Positions 35,040 to 45,570 of a stretch of DNA of 64,000 bases are shown here, piece after piece. Where the stretch lies: contig JAOTOM010004018.1 of the NCBI GenBank assembly GCA_034440615.1, positions 62,001 to 126,000 of the forward strand, written 5' to 3'. The notes beneath the pieces are model-generated. The model did not search any database. It was not told the DNA's origin and worked only from the letters and a program-made list of their open reading frames with translations. A program made the translations under genes and the position numbers. How positions within the stretch are numbered: position 1 is the first letter of the stretch; each line of letters starts with the position of its first letter. Source of the stretch: Ashinkailepas kermadecensis (taxonomy: Eukaryota > Arthropoda > Thecostraca > Neolepadidae).

Positions 35040-36640
35040 CCCCATAGTTCACAAGATGTTTTCCCGTCAGAGTTCTAGACGCAAGATATTCTTCCGTTAG
35101 AGGTCAGCGACAAAACTGATCGAGGTTTCGAAGCAACGGCAGCTCGAACGGACTTTGGTTCGACTATATTTGTAAGCAGAGAGCCTAGTTTTGTCGCTTG
35201 CTTTTGTTTGTTTTAATTGTCTCTAACGATATATAATGGCCTGTAGCATCTATGACTGGCATCGTCCCTAGGCGATTCCGTTAATTTGTGTGATGTAACA
35301 TTGTTCATGTTTTACGCGTGTTATGTGGCCTTGGAGCCGCGTCGGCCGCCGGGGACCGTCGCCCGCCGGCGGGTCGCCGCCGGCTCTGCAGAGGAAACCG
35401 ACTGGGTTTGCCTCTGCGCGTAACGCTGACGTCGCGCGCTGTCGGCCGGTGGCGCGCGGCCGGAGAGACGACGAGAGCGCGCCGTGCGGTCTAGACGTAC
35501 GGGTGTGCCGCTGTTGTAAAACTGTCTTTGTAGTGCCGACAGAGACGGCTAAAATACTGTCGGCACTTGTCATTTTTCGGCCCTTACTCACACAGTCAAA
35601 TATAACGCTAAAGTACCGCAATACTTTGAACGGGAGTTGTCGCCACAACGAGCCACCCTAGACTACTTCACGAGCCAACGAGAACTACACCACAGTGATG
35701 TGGTTGATAGTAGCCACAAACAACAGAAACTGCTGCAGTCGCCCATACTGACGTGACGGACTGTCAGAATCAAAGGCCACGGGCTGGCACCAGGGTGGTG
35801 CTACTTCCTTGTTGCGGTGTCAACATGTTGTCTGGAAATGGAAATCGGCATAGAGGCGGCTTGGGAGCTACGTTCCAGCTCCTTGTTTACAACGAATGTC
35901 CGACCGTTAAAAAAAATCACTTTAGTTAATGCCTGGAAATGATACCCCTAGCGAGGAAATGAGGGAAAATCACGGATCATTTGGCTAGACACCGCATATA
36001 ATGTCCAACAAATATTCCTAAATTTGATATGCTTGCCTACAGTTCCAACATCAGATAGTGGTGGAAAAGTTCCAACATCAGATAGTGGTGGAAAACAGAG
36101 TAGTTGATTATTTCAGTTAGGCCCACGCATTTGCCACATGTTTGAAAGTTGGTAAAATGCAATGTGAAGTTCTTTTGCAGTATCTCCTCGCTGCTCGATG
36201 CATATCGGCTCCTAAATAAATCTGAAACCTTAGTATCCCGCATGTTACGGCACTGGTCTCTTTGCCACGGCTCGTAATCAAGATGACCGGAGATGGGCCT
36301 TTATTGCAGTCTTCTGGGTACAACTCGTTCCCAGACACCACCGGGCTGCACGACCACAATCGGCCACCGCTCACAACCCTCTACCGAAAAAAAAACTACA
36401 TCCCGGCTCAGTGTCCTCTGACCCGACCCGGTGAGGTCACGCCACGACCGTCCGCCAATCACGATCCAGAACACGTCGGTCCACTGCAGCTGAGCCAACA
36501 GTCGAGAGGCCCGTCATCGCCGCCACAGCTAAACCTCCAACGCCGCAAATGCACATCTTCAGCGGCCAAGACACCAGATCCACAGTGGAGTCCATGTAAT
36601 GATAAACGTCGGAATAACTTAGCGCCTGTTCTTCTGAGAG
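35040..36640. other. No recognisable gene; GC-rich patch 35330-35520
   Basis: The GC-rich patch has CpG-rich composition and two opposed frames of 112 and 126 codons without motif. A 27-bp direct duplication (TTCCAACATCAGATAGTGG core) lies at 36045-36098. Confidence 0.4.
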
Positions 36641-36654
36641 TGACACTTGCGCCG

Positions 36655-36845
36655 CAAGCATCCACCTACTTCGCCTACATATGTATACGGCCAAGTATCC
36701 ACCTACTTCGTCTACATATGGATACGGCCAAGCATCCACCTACTTCGCCTACATATGGATACGGCCAAGCATCCACCTACTTCACCTACATATGGATGCG
36801 GCCAAGCATCCACCTACTTCGCCAACATATGGATTCGGCCAAGTT
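36655..36845. repeat. 37-bp minisatellite, five copies
   Basis: Unit CATCCACCTACTTCGCCTAC plus ATATGGATACGGCCAAG repeats five times with one to three changes per unit. As 37 is not a multiple of three, all three frames are traversed in turn, and open frames in two phases result. Confidence 0.93.
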
Positions 36846-37269
36846 CATAGAGCACACGAGGAGACAGCTGGTGGTGCTGGCAGCATCCACAACTCGTCAA
36901 CACACAATTCGGCAATTCTCCATTCGTCCCAACTTTTCTCGATCACTGAAGATGAAGGGTGCGGGACAGTGTAAATAACAGCTACAACAGGGAGGTCCTT
37001 CAGTTGCACTGGGCTGGCGCGGCAACGCTTCTTCTTTGCAGCGGGGAGTAGCGGCTGGGCGGACTGTGGACATGGCTGGAGATCCTGGATGGGTCGGGGG
37101 GGAGGTCTGGACCCGCTGGTTTGGTTCCCTGCTAATGTTGAGTTGCCGTTTCCTCCATTCAATCAGAAAATATTGTATTTTGATAAGGACGTGGACCCAC
37201 CCCCTGGCTTCGTGAGATATATCCAGCACTGAATGTGATACTAAGATCAGTGGGTGTTCGAAGCGGGAT

Positions 37270-37535
37270 GCAAATATTTGTTATACGTGTAGTGTATTGA
37301 GGTACTTCATATATCTATAGTGTATTAAGATAGTTGGTGTCCCTGCGTAGTGTATTAAGATAGTCGGTATACCTGTGTAGTGTAATAAGATATAACTCAT
37401 ATACCTGTAGTGTATTAAGATAGTTCGCATACCTGTAGTGAATTAAGATAGTTGGCATACATGTGTAGTACATTAAGATAGTTCATATCCCTGTAGTGTA
37501 TTAAGATAGTTGACATACCTGTAGTGTATTACACG
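37270..37535. repeat. Degenerate ~30-37-bp repeat (GTAGTGTATTAAGATAGTT)
   Basis: Seven to eight imperfect units contain TAGTGTATTAAGATAGTT and CATACCTGT with variable spacing. AT-rich, non-coding. Confidence 0.85.
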
Positions 37536-38630
37536 CCCTTGGATATCGCTGATTTGATTCTTCTACTTCTGTCCACCCACTACGTCCGTTGATATTCTCA
37601 TCCGATTTGCGACGTCACAGCCTCGCCAAGTTGGTGGGGATAAACAATCGTTGATGCTAAATACTAGTAACATGCAGCACTGCATGGCGGTTCCTCCATA
37701 TAGCCACATGGCCCAGTTAAAGGACAGAGTACAGCAAACTAAAAATGTCCGCCTTCAGTCTTTCTTTCTGAGCATTGCTGTATGAATGAATGCCACATAG
37801 ATGTTGCTGCATCTGATATATGCAGCTGAGTTCGACATCAAAAACGACATCCTTTACCTCAAAAGGTCAGATATTCTCCTCAAGTGCTTCTCCTATCCTC
37901 CTCATCAGCTTTAGGTATCGTGGCTGTCGGAATTTCAGTGCAGTTCTTCTGACAATTTCCTCCTTAATCCCTGGACAATCCGCATTAGTCCTGTATTAAA
38001 GCCAGAGTCGAGCTCTCCTCTGCGCCTCACCATGTCTGTTGCCCGGAACGCGAGTTGAAAACCGAGGTTCCCAGTCGATTTGTACGGTTGTCGATAAACA
38101 CAGTTGCGCGAGTAATGACGCAACAATGTGCGCGACCTAACTGTGCAGACGTCGACCAGCAAAACCAACACTGACACTTTCAGTATCTGACCAGCACCTA
38201 GATTTGCCTTGTGTCATCGCAGCGGCTGTTGTGACAGAGACGACAAACGCCCAGCAATACTTGCGGTGCCAGGAACCATCGGTCACAATTGCAACCGTTC
38301 GTGCCAAAGCCGTGCTGGATTTGATCCGTGGAGCTGTCTGCATTGATTGACATTAGTAGGATAACTCGAATTGACTTCATTCGTTGATAAGCGTCGTGCC
38401 ACCGCATTTCTGGCATGAATTCATGCACGCGACTAATTTAACGCACTTACGGTTCGACCCAGACTCTTCACCGACTGCTCTCCAGTCAACTGCACAGCCT
38501 CGATAATTTTGTAGCAGAATGACCAGTCCCCGGCCCAGAACACGCCGCTCTTCTCTCCTCTCCGCCACTCGACCATCTCCCCATTGCAGAATAACCAGCT
38601 GAACCCTCATTTTGCCATCTTTGTCATCAT
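37536..38630. other. No recognisable gene
   Basis: Short frames only (80 codons at most), none recognised. Confidence 0.4.
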
Positions 38631-39025
38631 ATTGCTGGGGCTGTCCGTGATGGTGCTGTGATGGTGCTGGGATGGTGCTGTGATGGTGCTGTGATGATGC
38701 TGGGATGGACCTGTGATGGGGTGGTGACTCTGTGGACCACCCAGAAGCCTCTGTCCTCGCTGGGGCTGTCCGTGATGGTGCTGGGATTGACCTGTGGTGG
38801 GGCGGGGACTATGCGGACCATCCAAAAGCCTCTGTCCTCGCTGGGGCTGTCCGTGATGGTGCTGGGATGGACCTGTGGTGGGGCAGTGACTGTGTGGACC
38901 ACTCAGAAGCCTCTGTCCTTGCTGGGGCTGTCCGTGATGGTGCTGGGATGGATCTGTGGTGGTGCTGTGATGGTGCTGTGATGGTGCTGTGATGATGCTG
39001 GGATGGACCTGTGATGTGGCGGTGA
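38630..39025. repeat. 81-bp minisatellite with internal GATGGTGCTG repeats
   Basis: TGGGGCTGTCCGTGATGGTG recurs at 38761, 38842 and 38923, exactly 81 bp apart, with flanking shorter TGTGATGGTGCTG runs. Each unit also contains GGACCACCCAGAAGCCTCTG-like sequence. Open frames on both strands follow from the period (27 codons). Confidence 0.92.
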
Positions 39026-39029
39026 CTCC

Positions 39030-41150
39030 GCGGACCGTCTTCACCGAGAGCCCCAGGGACGGTCAAACGTGTGGTAATGGTGGCCCGGTTACGGCTTTTT
39101 ACTGCGCGCTTGTCTCGTAAACAGAATGGTTACCCGTTGTGGCGCGGATTCGTGGTCGTCGGCCAACGAGAGGGTCGAACGAGCCCGGTCACGGAGCGGT
39201 GCGACGCAGCGCTGTCTACGCACGCCGCTCGCGCGCCCACGCCGTGGAGGCCAAGCGAGCGCGGTGAACCTCGCGGCGAGGACCGCTTTTTGCGCGCGAC
39301 GCGGGCCCTGTAGTTTGGAACGCTAACCGTCCAGCGTTGAGAGGAGAGCGGCCGGGAAAGGTGAGCGGGTCACGCGCCGGCTCGAAATTCCGCTCACAAA
39401 CGTCGGCGCTTCTGGCTGATGGCAGCTGCGGGTATTGCGGCAGGTCCGGCGCTCGCGCGCCAGCAGACCCGCCGTGATCCGCCGAAAAGCCGGTCTCAGA
39501 TGCGAAATCACGTTTTCTCCACTTGCGTTTGAGCCCAATCAGATCGTTCTTGGGAAGTAGAGATCATGTGTGTATGCGTGCGTGTTGTTTTAACATGTTT
39601 ACTGTGGAACAACGATGGTGGGCACTACCAGCATAAAGTGTAGAGGGTAAAGCAGCAATGTCCATGAAGGTTCAGAGAGCAAAACATATTTGGAACCAAT
39701 TTGGAAGAACAAAGTTAATTTAGCATCAGACAATCCACTACCACCAGTATCGTAAGGAAGACAACATACACGCCGTATTATTGCTGGCATTTCAGCGTAT
39801 ATATTATACGACGTTCATGTTCTTAGGAAGAATTATACTAAGAACAGTTTAATCATTTTTGTGTTCTTATTTTCCAGACCAGTCAACCATGAAAACAATT
39901 ATGCACACCATGGAAGTAATTATGCAGATACAGTTTTAAGGAACTATGTTCGGACAACTACTCCCAGAAAGTTTTCAAAAAGCACGTAAAATAAAAACAC
40001 TTAACGCCCGCTCGAGATCATACCGATCGCAAAGCACTCGGACCGGGAGGCAATATGACCTCCTTAAGATCTCGGAATGTAACGGAACTAGGGCAGCGTC
40101 ATTAATAGTGTGCGTGGCTTCCTGGAGAAACTCTCATGTGCACAAGCTTGAAGTTATGGTCCTCGGGATCAAAGGAGGCGAAACATCCAAAAGATGATCT
40201 TTTCGGCGCGGCTCGCTCATTTTTGTTTTGTATGCGAAATCTGTTTGAACTAGCCAGGTTCGTACTTTAACTTTTTTGTAGAGAATGAAAATCTGCACAT
40301 TTCGGCATATTTATATTGGCAATTGAAGCATATCTTATAAATACATGGCTCCATAAGCTTAACCTGGTTGCCCTACCGGATACGCCTATAGTTTCGTGCG
40401 GTGCTATGTCACGTGTTGCATGGGCTCTAAGGAAATTTGGGCGATGAACTCGAATAAAATACCAATAGAAGGAGCTTAACTCAGGCCAATTACTTCACAT
40501 TGCCTTGACAAGGTGAATGACCTATTTCACCACCTTTGACTAGTTGTCTGACACTCTACCGCGATCAACATTGATCATTTGAGAGCAACGAGTGAGGTTA
40601 ATTGCCGACAGCTAACGACTCCGTCGAAACAAACGACTTGACAGAACTGTCTTATAACATTGCCGGTCAGTGATCTGACATGATATCCTAAAGAAAAGTG
40701 GCATAGCGCAAGGTCGACAAACGAAATCCGCATCTGCTACATCATCGGCATCCGCATACCGCATACCGCATCCGCATCTGCTACACCAAGCAGCAATGTG
40801 GCCACGCCCCACGTTTTCTCCGTGGTCGTGAAAATCAGTAGCGGTGTTGCATCACCCTGCCTCCTTAAGGGGTGTGATCAAAGTTCCCGACAATCTGGGG
40901 TATGGCCCTTGTCACTCTTTGCTCCAATGCATCGGAGCAAGATTTGGCGTTGGAGCATTGCAATGCTGCAGCGCCAAATCACCCTGTCACAAGACTGCAA
41001 CGTCCACTGGTGATGACGTCACAACGTCACACCACGTGACGTCATAGGTTCACAGCGTCACACTGTTAGTACCCCTCCCCTACCCAGCAGGAATAAAGCT
41101 CTCAAGCATAATAGCTGACTGTGATACGTTGTGACAGTGACTGCGCAGCA
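39030..41150. other. No recognisable gene
   Basis: A GC-rich patch at 39160-39480 and AT-rich DNA beyond. A small CCGCATACCGCATCCGCATCTG repetition lies at 40725-40790. No domain recognised. Confidence 0.4.
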
Positions 41151-41160
41151 TCCGTTGGGA

Positions 41161-43516
41161 CATATTGGATGACAGAGATGTAGACAGTGCTGTCTCGGGA
41201 CATATTGGATGACAGAGGTGTAGACAGTGCTGTCTCGGGACATATTGGATGACAGAGATGTAGACAGTGCTGTCTCGGGACATATTGGATGACAGAGGTG
41301 TAGACAGTGCTGTCTTGGGACATATTGGATGACAAAGATGTAGACAGTGCTGTCTCGGGACATATTGGATGGCAGAGATGTAGACAGTGCTGTCTCGGGA
41401 CATATTGGATGGCAGAGATGTAGACAGTGCTGTCTCGGGACATATTGGATGACAGAGGTGTAGACAGTGCTGTCTCGGGACATATTGGATGGCAGAGATG
41501 TAGACAGTGCTGTCTCGGGACATATTGGATGACAGAGGTGTAGACAGTGCTGTCTCGGGACATATTGGATGGCAGAGGTGTAGACAGTGCTGTCTCGGGA
41601 CATATTGGATGGCAGAGATGTAGACAGTGCTGTCTCGGGACATATTGGATGGCAGAGATGTAGGCAGTGCTGTCTCGGGACATATTGGATCACAGAGGTG
41701 TAGACAGTGCTGTCTCGGGACATATTGGATGGCAGAGATGTAGACAGTGCTGTCTCGGGACATATTGGATGGCAGAGATGTAGACAGTGCTGTCTCGGGA
41801 CATATTGGATGGCAGAGATGTAGACAGTGCTGTCTCGGGACATATTGGATGGCAGAGATGTAGACAGTGCTGTCTCGGGACGTATTGGATGACAGAGATG
41901 TAGACAGTGCTGTCTCGGGACATATTGGATGGCAGAGATGTAGACAGTGCTGTCTCGGGACATATTGGATGACAGAGGTGTAGACAGTGCTGTCTCGGGA
42001 CATATTGGATGGCAGAGATGTAGACAGTGCTGTCTCGGAACATATTGGATGGCAGAGATGTAGACAGTGCTGTTTCGGGACATATTGGATAGCAGAGATG
42101 TAGACAGTGCTGTCTCGGGACATATTGGATGACAGAGATGTAGACAGTGCTGTCTCGGGGCATATTGGATGACAGAGATGTAGACAGTGCTGTCTCGGGA
42201 CATATTGGATGACAGAGGTGTAGACAGTGCTGTCTCGGGACATATTGGATAGCAGAGATGTAGACAGTGCTGTCTCGGGACATATTGGATGACAGAGATG
42301 TAGACAGTGCTGTCCCGGGACATATTGGATGACAGAGATGTAGGCAGTGCTGTCTCGGGACATATTGGATGGCAGAGATGTAGACAGTGCTGTCTCGGGA
42401 CATATTGGATGACAGAGGTGTAGACAGTGCTGTCTCGGGACATATTGGATGACAGAGGTGTAGACAGTGCTGTCTCGGGACATATTGGATGACAGAGATG
42501 TAGACAGTGCTGTCTCGGGACATATTGGATGGCAGAGATGTAGACAGTGCTGTCTCGGGACATATTGGATGACAGAGGTGTAGACAGTGCTGTCTCGGGA
42601 CATATTGGATGACAGAGGTGTAGACAGTGCTGTCTCGGGACATATTGGATGACAGAGATGTAGACAGTGCTGTCTCGGGACATATTGGATGACAGAGGTG
42701 TAGACAGTGCTGTCTCGGGACATATTGGATGACAGAGATGTAGACAGTGCTGTCTCGGGACATATTGGATGACAGAGATGTAGGCAGTGCTGTCTCGGGA
42801 CATATTGGATGGCAGAGATGTAGACAGTGCTGTCTCGGGACATATTGGATGGCAGAGATGTAGACAGTGCTGTCTCGGGACGTATTGGATGACAGAGATG
42901 TAGACAGTGCTGTCTCGGGACATATTGGATGGCAGAGATGTAGACAGTGCTGTCTCGGGACATATTGGATGGCAGAGATGTAGACAGTGCTGTCTCGGGA
43001 CATATTGGATGACAGAGATGTAGACAGTACTGTCTCGGGACATATTGGATGACAGAGGTGTAGACAGTGCTGTCTCGGGACATATTGGATGGCAGAGATG
43101 TAGACAGTGCTGTCTCGGAACATATTGGATGGCAGAGATGTAGACAGTGCTGTCTCGGGACATATTGGATGGCAGAGATGTAGACAGTGCTGTCTCGGAA
43201 CGTATTGGATGACAGAGATGTAGACAGTGCTGTCTCGGGACATATTGGATGGCAGAGGTGTAGACAGTGCTGTCTCGGGACATATTGGATGACAGAGATG
43301 TAGACAGTGCTGTCTCGGGACATATTGGATGGCAGAGATGTAGTCAGTGCTGTCTCGGGACATATTGGATGGCAGAGATGTAGGCAGTGCTGTCTCGGGA
43401 CATATTGGATGGCAGAGATGTAGACAGTGCTGTCTCGGGACATATTGGATGGCAGAGATGTAGACAGTGCTGTCTCGGGACATATTGGATGACAGAGATG
43501 TAGACAGTGCTGTCTC
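41161..43516. repeat. 40-bp satellite, 59 units with no length change
   Basis: Units start every 40 bp from 41161 (CATATTGGATGACAGAGATG then TAGACAGTGCTGTCTCGGGA) to the last at 43481, with no insertion or deletion. Variation is almost confined to a few positions: GACAG/GGCAG, GAGATG/GAGGTG and a few singletons. Each unit contains AGACAG-TG-CTGTCT, a near-perfect palindrome. Because the unit lacks stops in all three minus frames and 40 is not a multiple of three, three overlapping minus-strand frames of 645-787 codons exist. All encode the same 40-residue cycle in different phase. They are repeat artefacts unless shown otherwise. Confidence 0.98.
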
Positions 43517-43519
43517 GTT

Positions 43520-44465
43520 GTTCCATCGCAGTGCGATAGCAGCTATTAGAGATAATATTACATGTGTAACACAACGAAGAGTATCTCTCTCGCTGAGACC
43601 CCGAGGCGAGGCGGCATTGTGCGTCAAGCCAGCCGCATTTGCGCGGATGTGACGTCACTCCGGTGATGATACCATAAGAGATGAAAGTTCATCTAAACGA
43701 GCTTAGGTTACACGCGCGGTGGCCGATATCCTACCATCGAATGGTTGGAAAGCTTAGTTGGAATATTCGTCGTGGACTCAAAACGTCGCTGGTCATTTGT
43801 GAAGTGCTTTAAGCCGACTAAGTGCATCCTTGTGCACGGGCCTGCCGGCAGTCTTGTGGCAGGCGATGTTGAAAGACCAACTGGGCTGAGTCGCACAGTT
43901 GCATAAACAAAATCAGGCCAGAGGTTGAACGGTCGTCCCGGAATTATTGGGGATCGTGGAACATACTTGAACTGTGTCTTATGATACGATGGAGACGGCA
44001 TTGCGTAGTCTACCCGCAGGCAAGGGCGTTCGGCTTACACGGCATTAGTGCTCGTCTTTTAATGTAATGCCCTGAAGTGCTGGCTGTGCCACGGTCCAGA
44101 CCTTTCCGCGTTTCCTTGTCTAATGACATTCTTGTTCCGAGCAGTCGGAAGAGACAAACATTGTTTCACTGTTCACAAATAACTCTAAATAGCTTCCTCA
44201 AAATTACAATACAGTTTATTTGCATTTTCTCCGTTGGAAAGTGTTCCAGAAAGTCATTTGCATGGGAACGTATTGCCACGTTCAGGCGCATAGTTATCAG
44301 CACTTTGTTCCTCGCCGGTCCTATACCACACATCTGGCCTTTGTTTTCTGCTTGGTCAGCATCCATGATGATTTCCAGTTGGTCGTAGTCTACACGGATT
44401 TGTGCAGTATGTTCCAAAGTGAAATAATTATCAATTATACTATTTGATCATCCTCTACTTATTTC
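43520..44465. other. No recognisable gene
   Basis: Frames of about 100 codons (43708-44001 minus, 44077-44388 plus) without motif. Confidence 0.4.
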
Positions 44466-44469
44466 AGCT

Positions 44470-45570
44470 TGAAAAATATACTGTATAAGCGACCAGGCGC
44501 TCTCCTGGCTGACGTCAAATATGGAAGGAAGGAAACAGAGAGTAGTTGGCTACGGAAATGTCTTCGACTGGGTACCCGTCAGGTGGGAGACGCCAAAGTG
44601 CGACATGCTACCGCCATTGCCATTCAGTTCACACGCAGATGACATGACTTTGACAGTAAGAAGCGCAAAATGACCACAGCAGTCGACGCGCCCTAAAACC
44701 CAAATAACTGACAGTAAGAAGCGCCAGCTTCCTCATGTTTGCAGACGATGTCTAAACATATCGGAAGGTTTGTCAGGTTAGTGCCGCCATTGTGCCGCAG
44801 AAGGATGTTGGCTCAGCTGTCCGCCGGGTGGATTATTATGCGGTAAAATGCAATATAATACGATTTCGTTCGCACAAAATTAAAACGAAAATCGATTAAA
44901 TCCAGTTACAAAAAGTCACAGAACCATTTTGGAGCATGTCACAACCATTCGCGACCTCGGTGTCTTTCCAGAAAAAGCTTACTTTGATGATCATCTTAGT
45001 TCAACAGCATCTAAAAGCAATAAAGCACATGAGCTCTTGATCCACACATTCCAGTCAGCCGCATGTCGGACTAGACTTGAACTCAACAAACAAGCAGTTT
45101 TCGCAGCGTACAATGCTAATGTCCGATGTGCTAGAAAAGAGTTCCGTTATTTGGTCAGGTGGAGCACAAAGCCATTTAGTCACACTTGAGTTTGTGGAAC
45201 ACAAGTTCCTAGTGTAGCTGGCTTATAACACGGGCAAAACACAACCATCTCTATATTACCAGGACCTATTCAGAGTACATGGCATACAGCGGCTGCGTAC
45301 TTAACGTGAGCGATCGGACATTCTGTTTGCATATAAAGTGTTCCGCGGAACGATGGATGAGCAAAACACGTTGAAGAGCATTCGCTCTGAATGCACGACA
45401 TCGTACTACGCGGAGAGGGTCTGTCTCTTTGCTTCATATTCCTTTTGGTATGGTGAACACTGTTGCAAACAGTCTCCTTAAATGATCAGCCCGAACGTGC
45501 GTTTGTTGATTTTTCGTCTCAAGTCGATATGCTGAACGATAACGTTAGTGTTGTGAAAAGGCAGATCATG
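44470..45570 (+). mobile_element. LINE reverse-transcriptase fragment with FADD motif
   Basis: Plus-strand frames read the second half of a non-LTR RT. In order: SDQALSWLTS and GRKQRV (44490-44550), a decayed GVPQG block (about 44570), then NDMTLTV-like residues. SFLMFADDV follows (FADD at 44738-44749, the catalytic palm motif; a stop follows immediately). Further on come KCNIIRFRSHK (44848-44880), TIRDLGVF (44945-44968), DILFAYKVFRGTMD (45317-45358) and a terminal SLNDQPERAFVDF block (45474-45512). Several frameshifts and stops make it a pseudogene. The 42-bp insert M3 interrupts it just before FADD. Jockey/CR1-like by motif order. Confidence 0.85.
44651..44724 (+). mobile_element. Mini-insertion M3 (42 bp) with 16-bp TSD, inside LINE
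   Basis: The exact repeat TGACAGTAAGAAGCGC at 44651-44666 and 44709-44724 flanks 42 bp (44667-44708) reading AAAA, TGACCACAGCAGTCGACGCG, CCCTAAAACCCAAATAAC. Skipping the insert and one TSD copy joins TLTVRSA directly to SFLMFADD in one frame, as expected for RT. Core and tail match M2 at 33850-33908 and the core matches M1 at 15963-16011. Confidence 0.9.

Noticed and set aside
41161..43516. CRISPR-like array with palindromic repeats
   Set aside because: The 40-bp units are contiguous and near-identical along their whole length; there are no spacers.
41058..43627. Three minus-strand frames of 645-787 codons
   Set aside because: All are translations of the 40-bp satellite in different phases; no start, domain or non-repeat sequence supports a gene.
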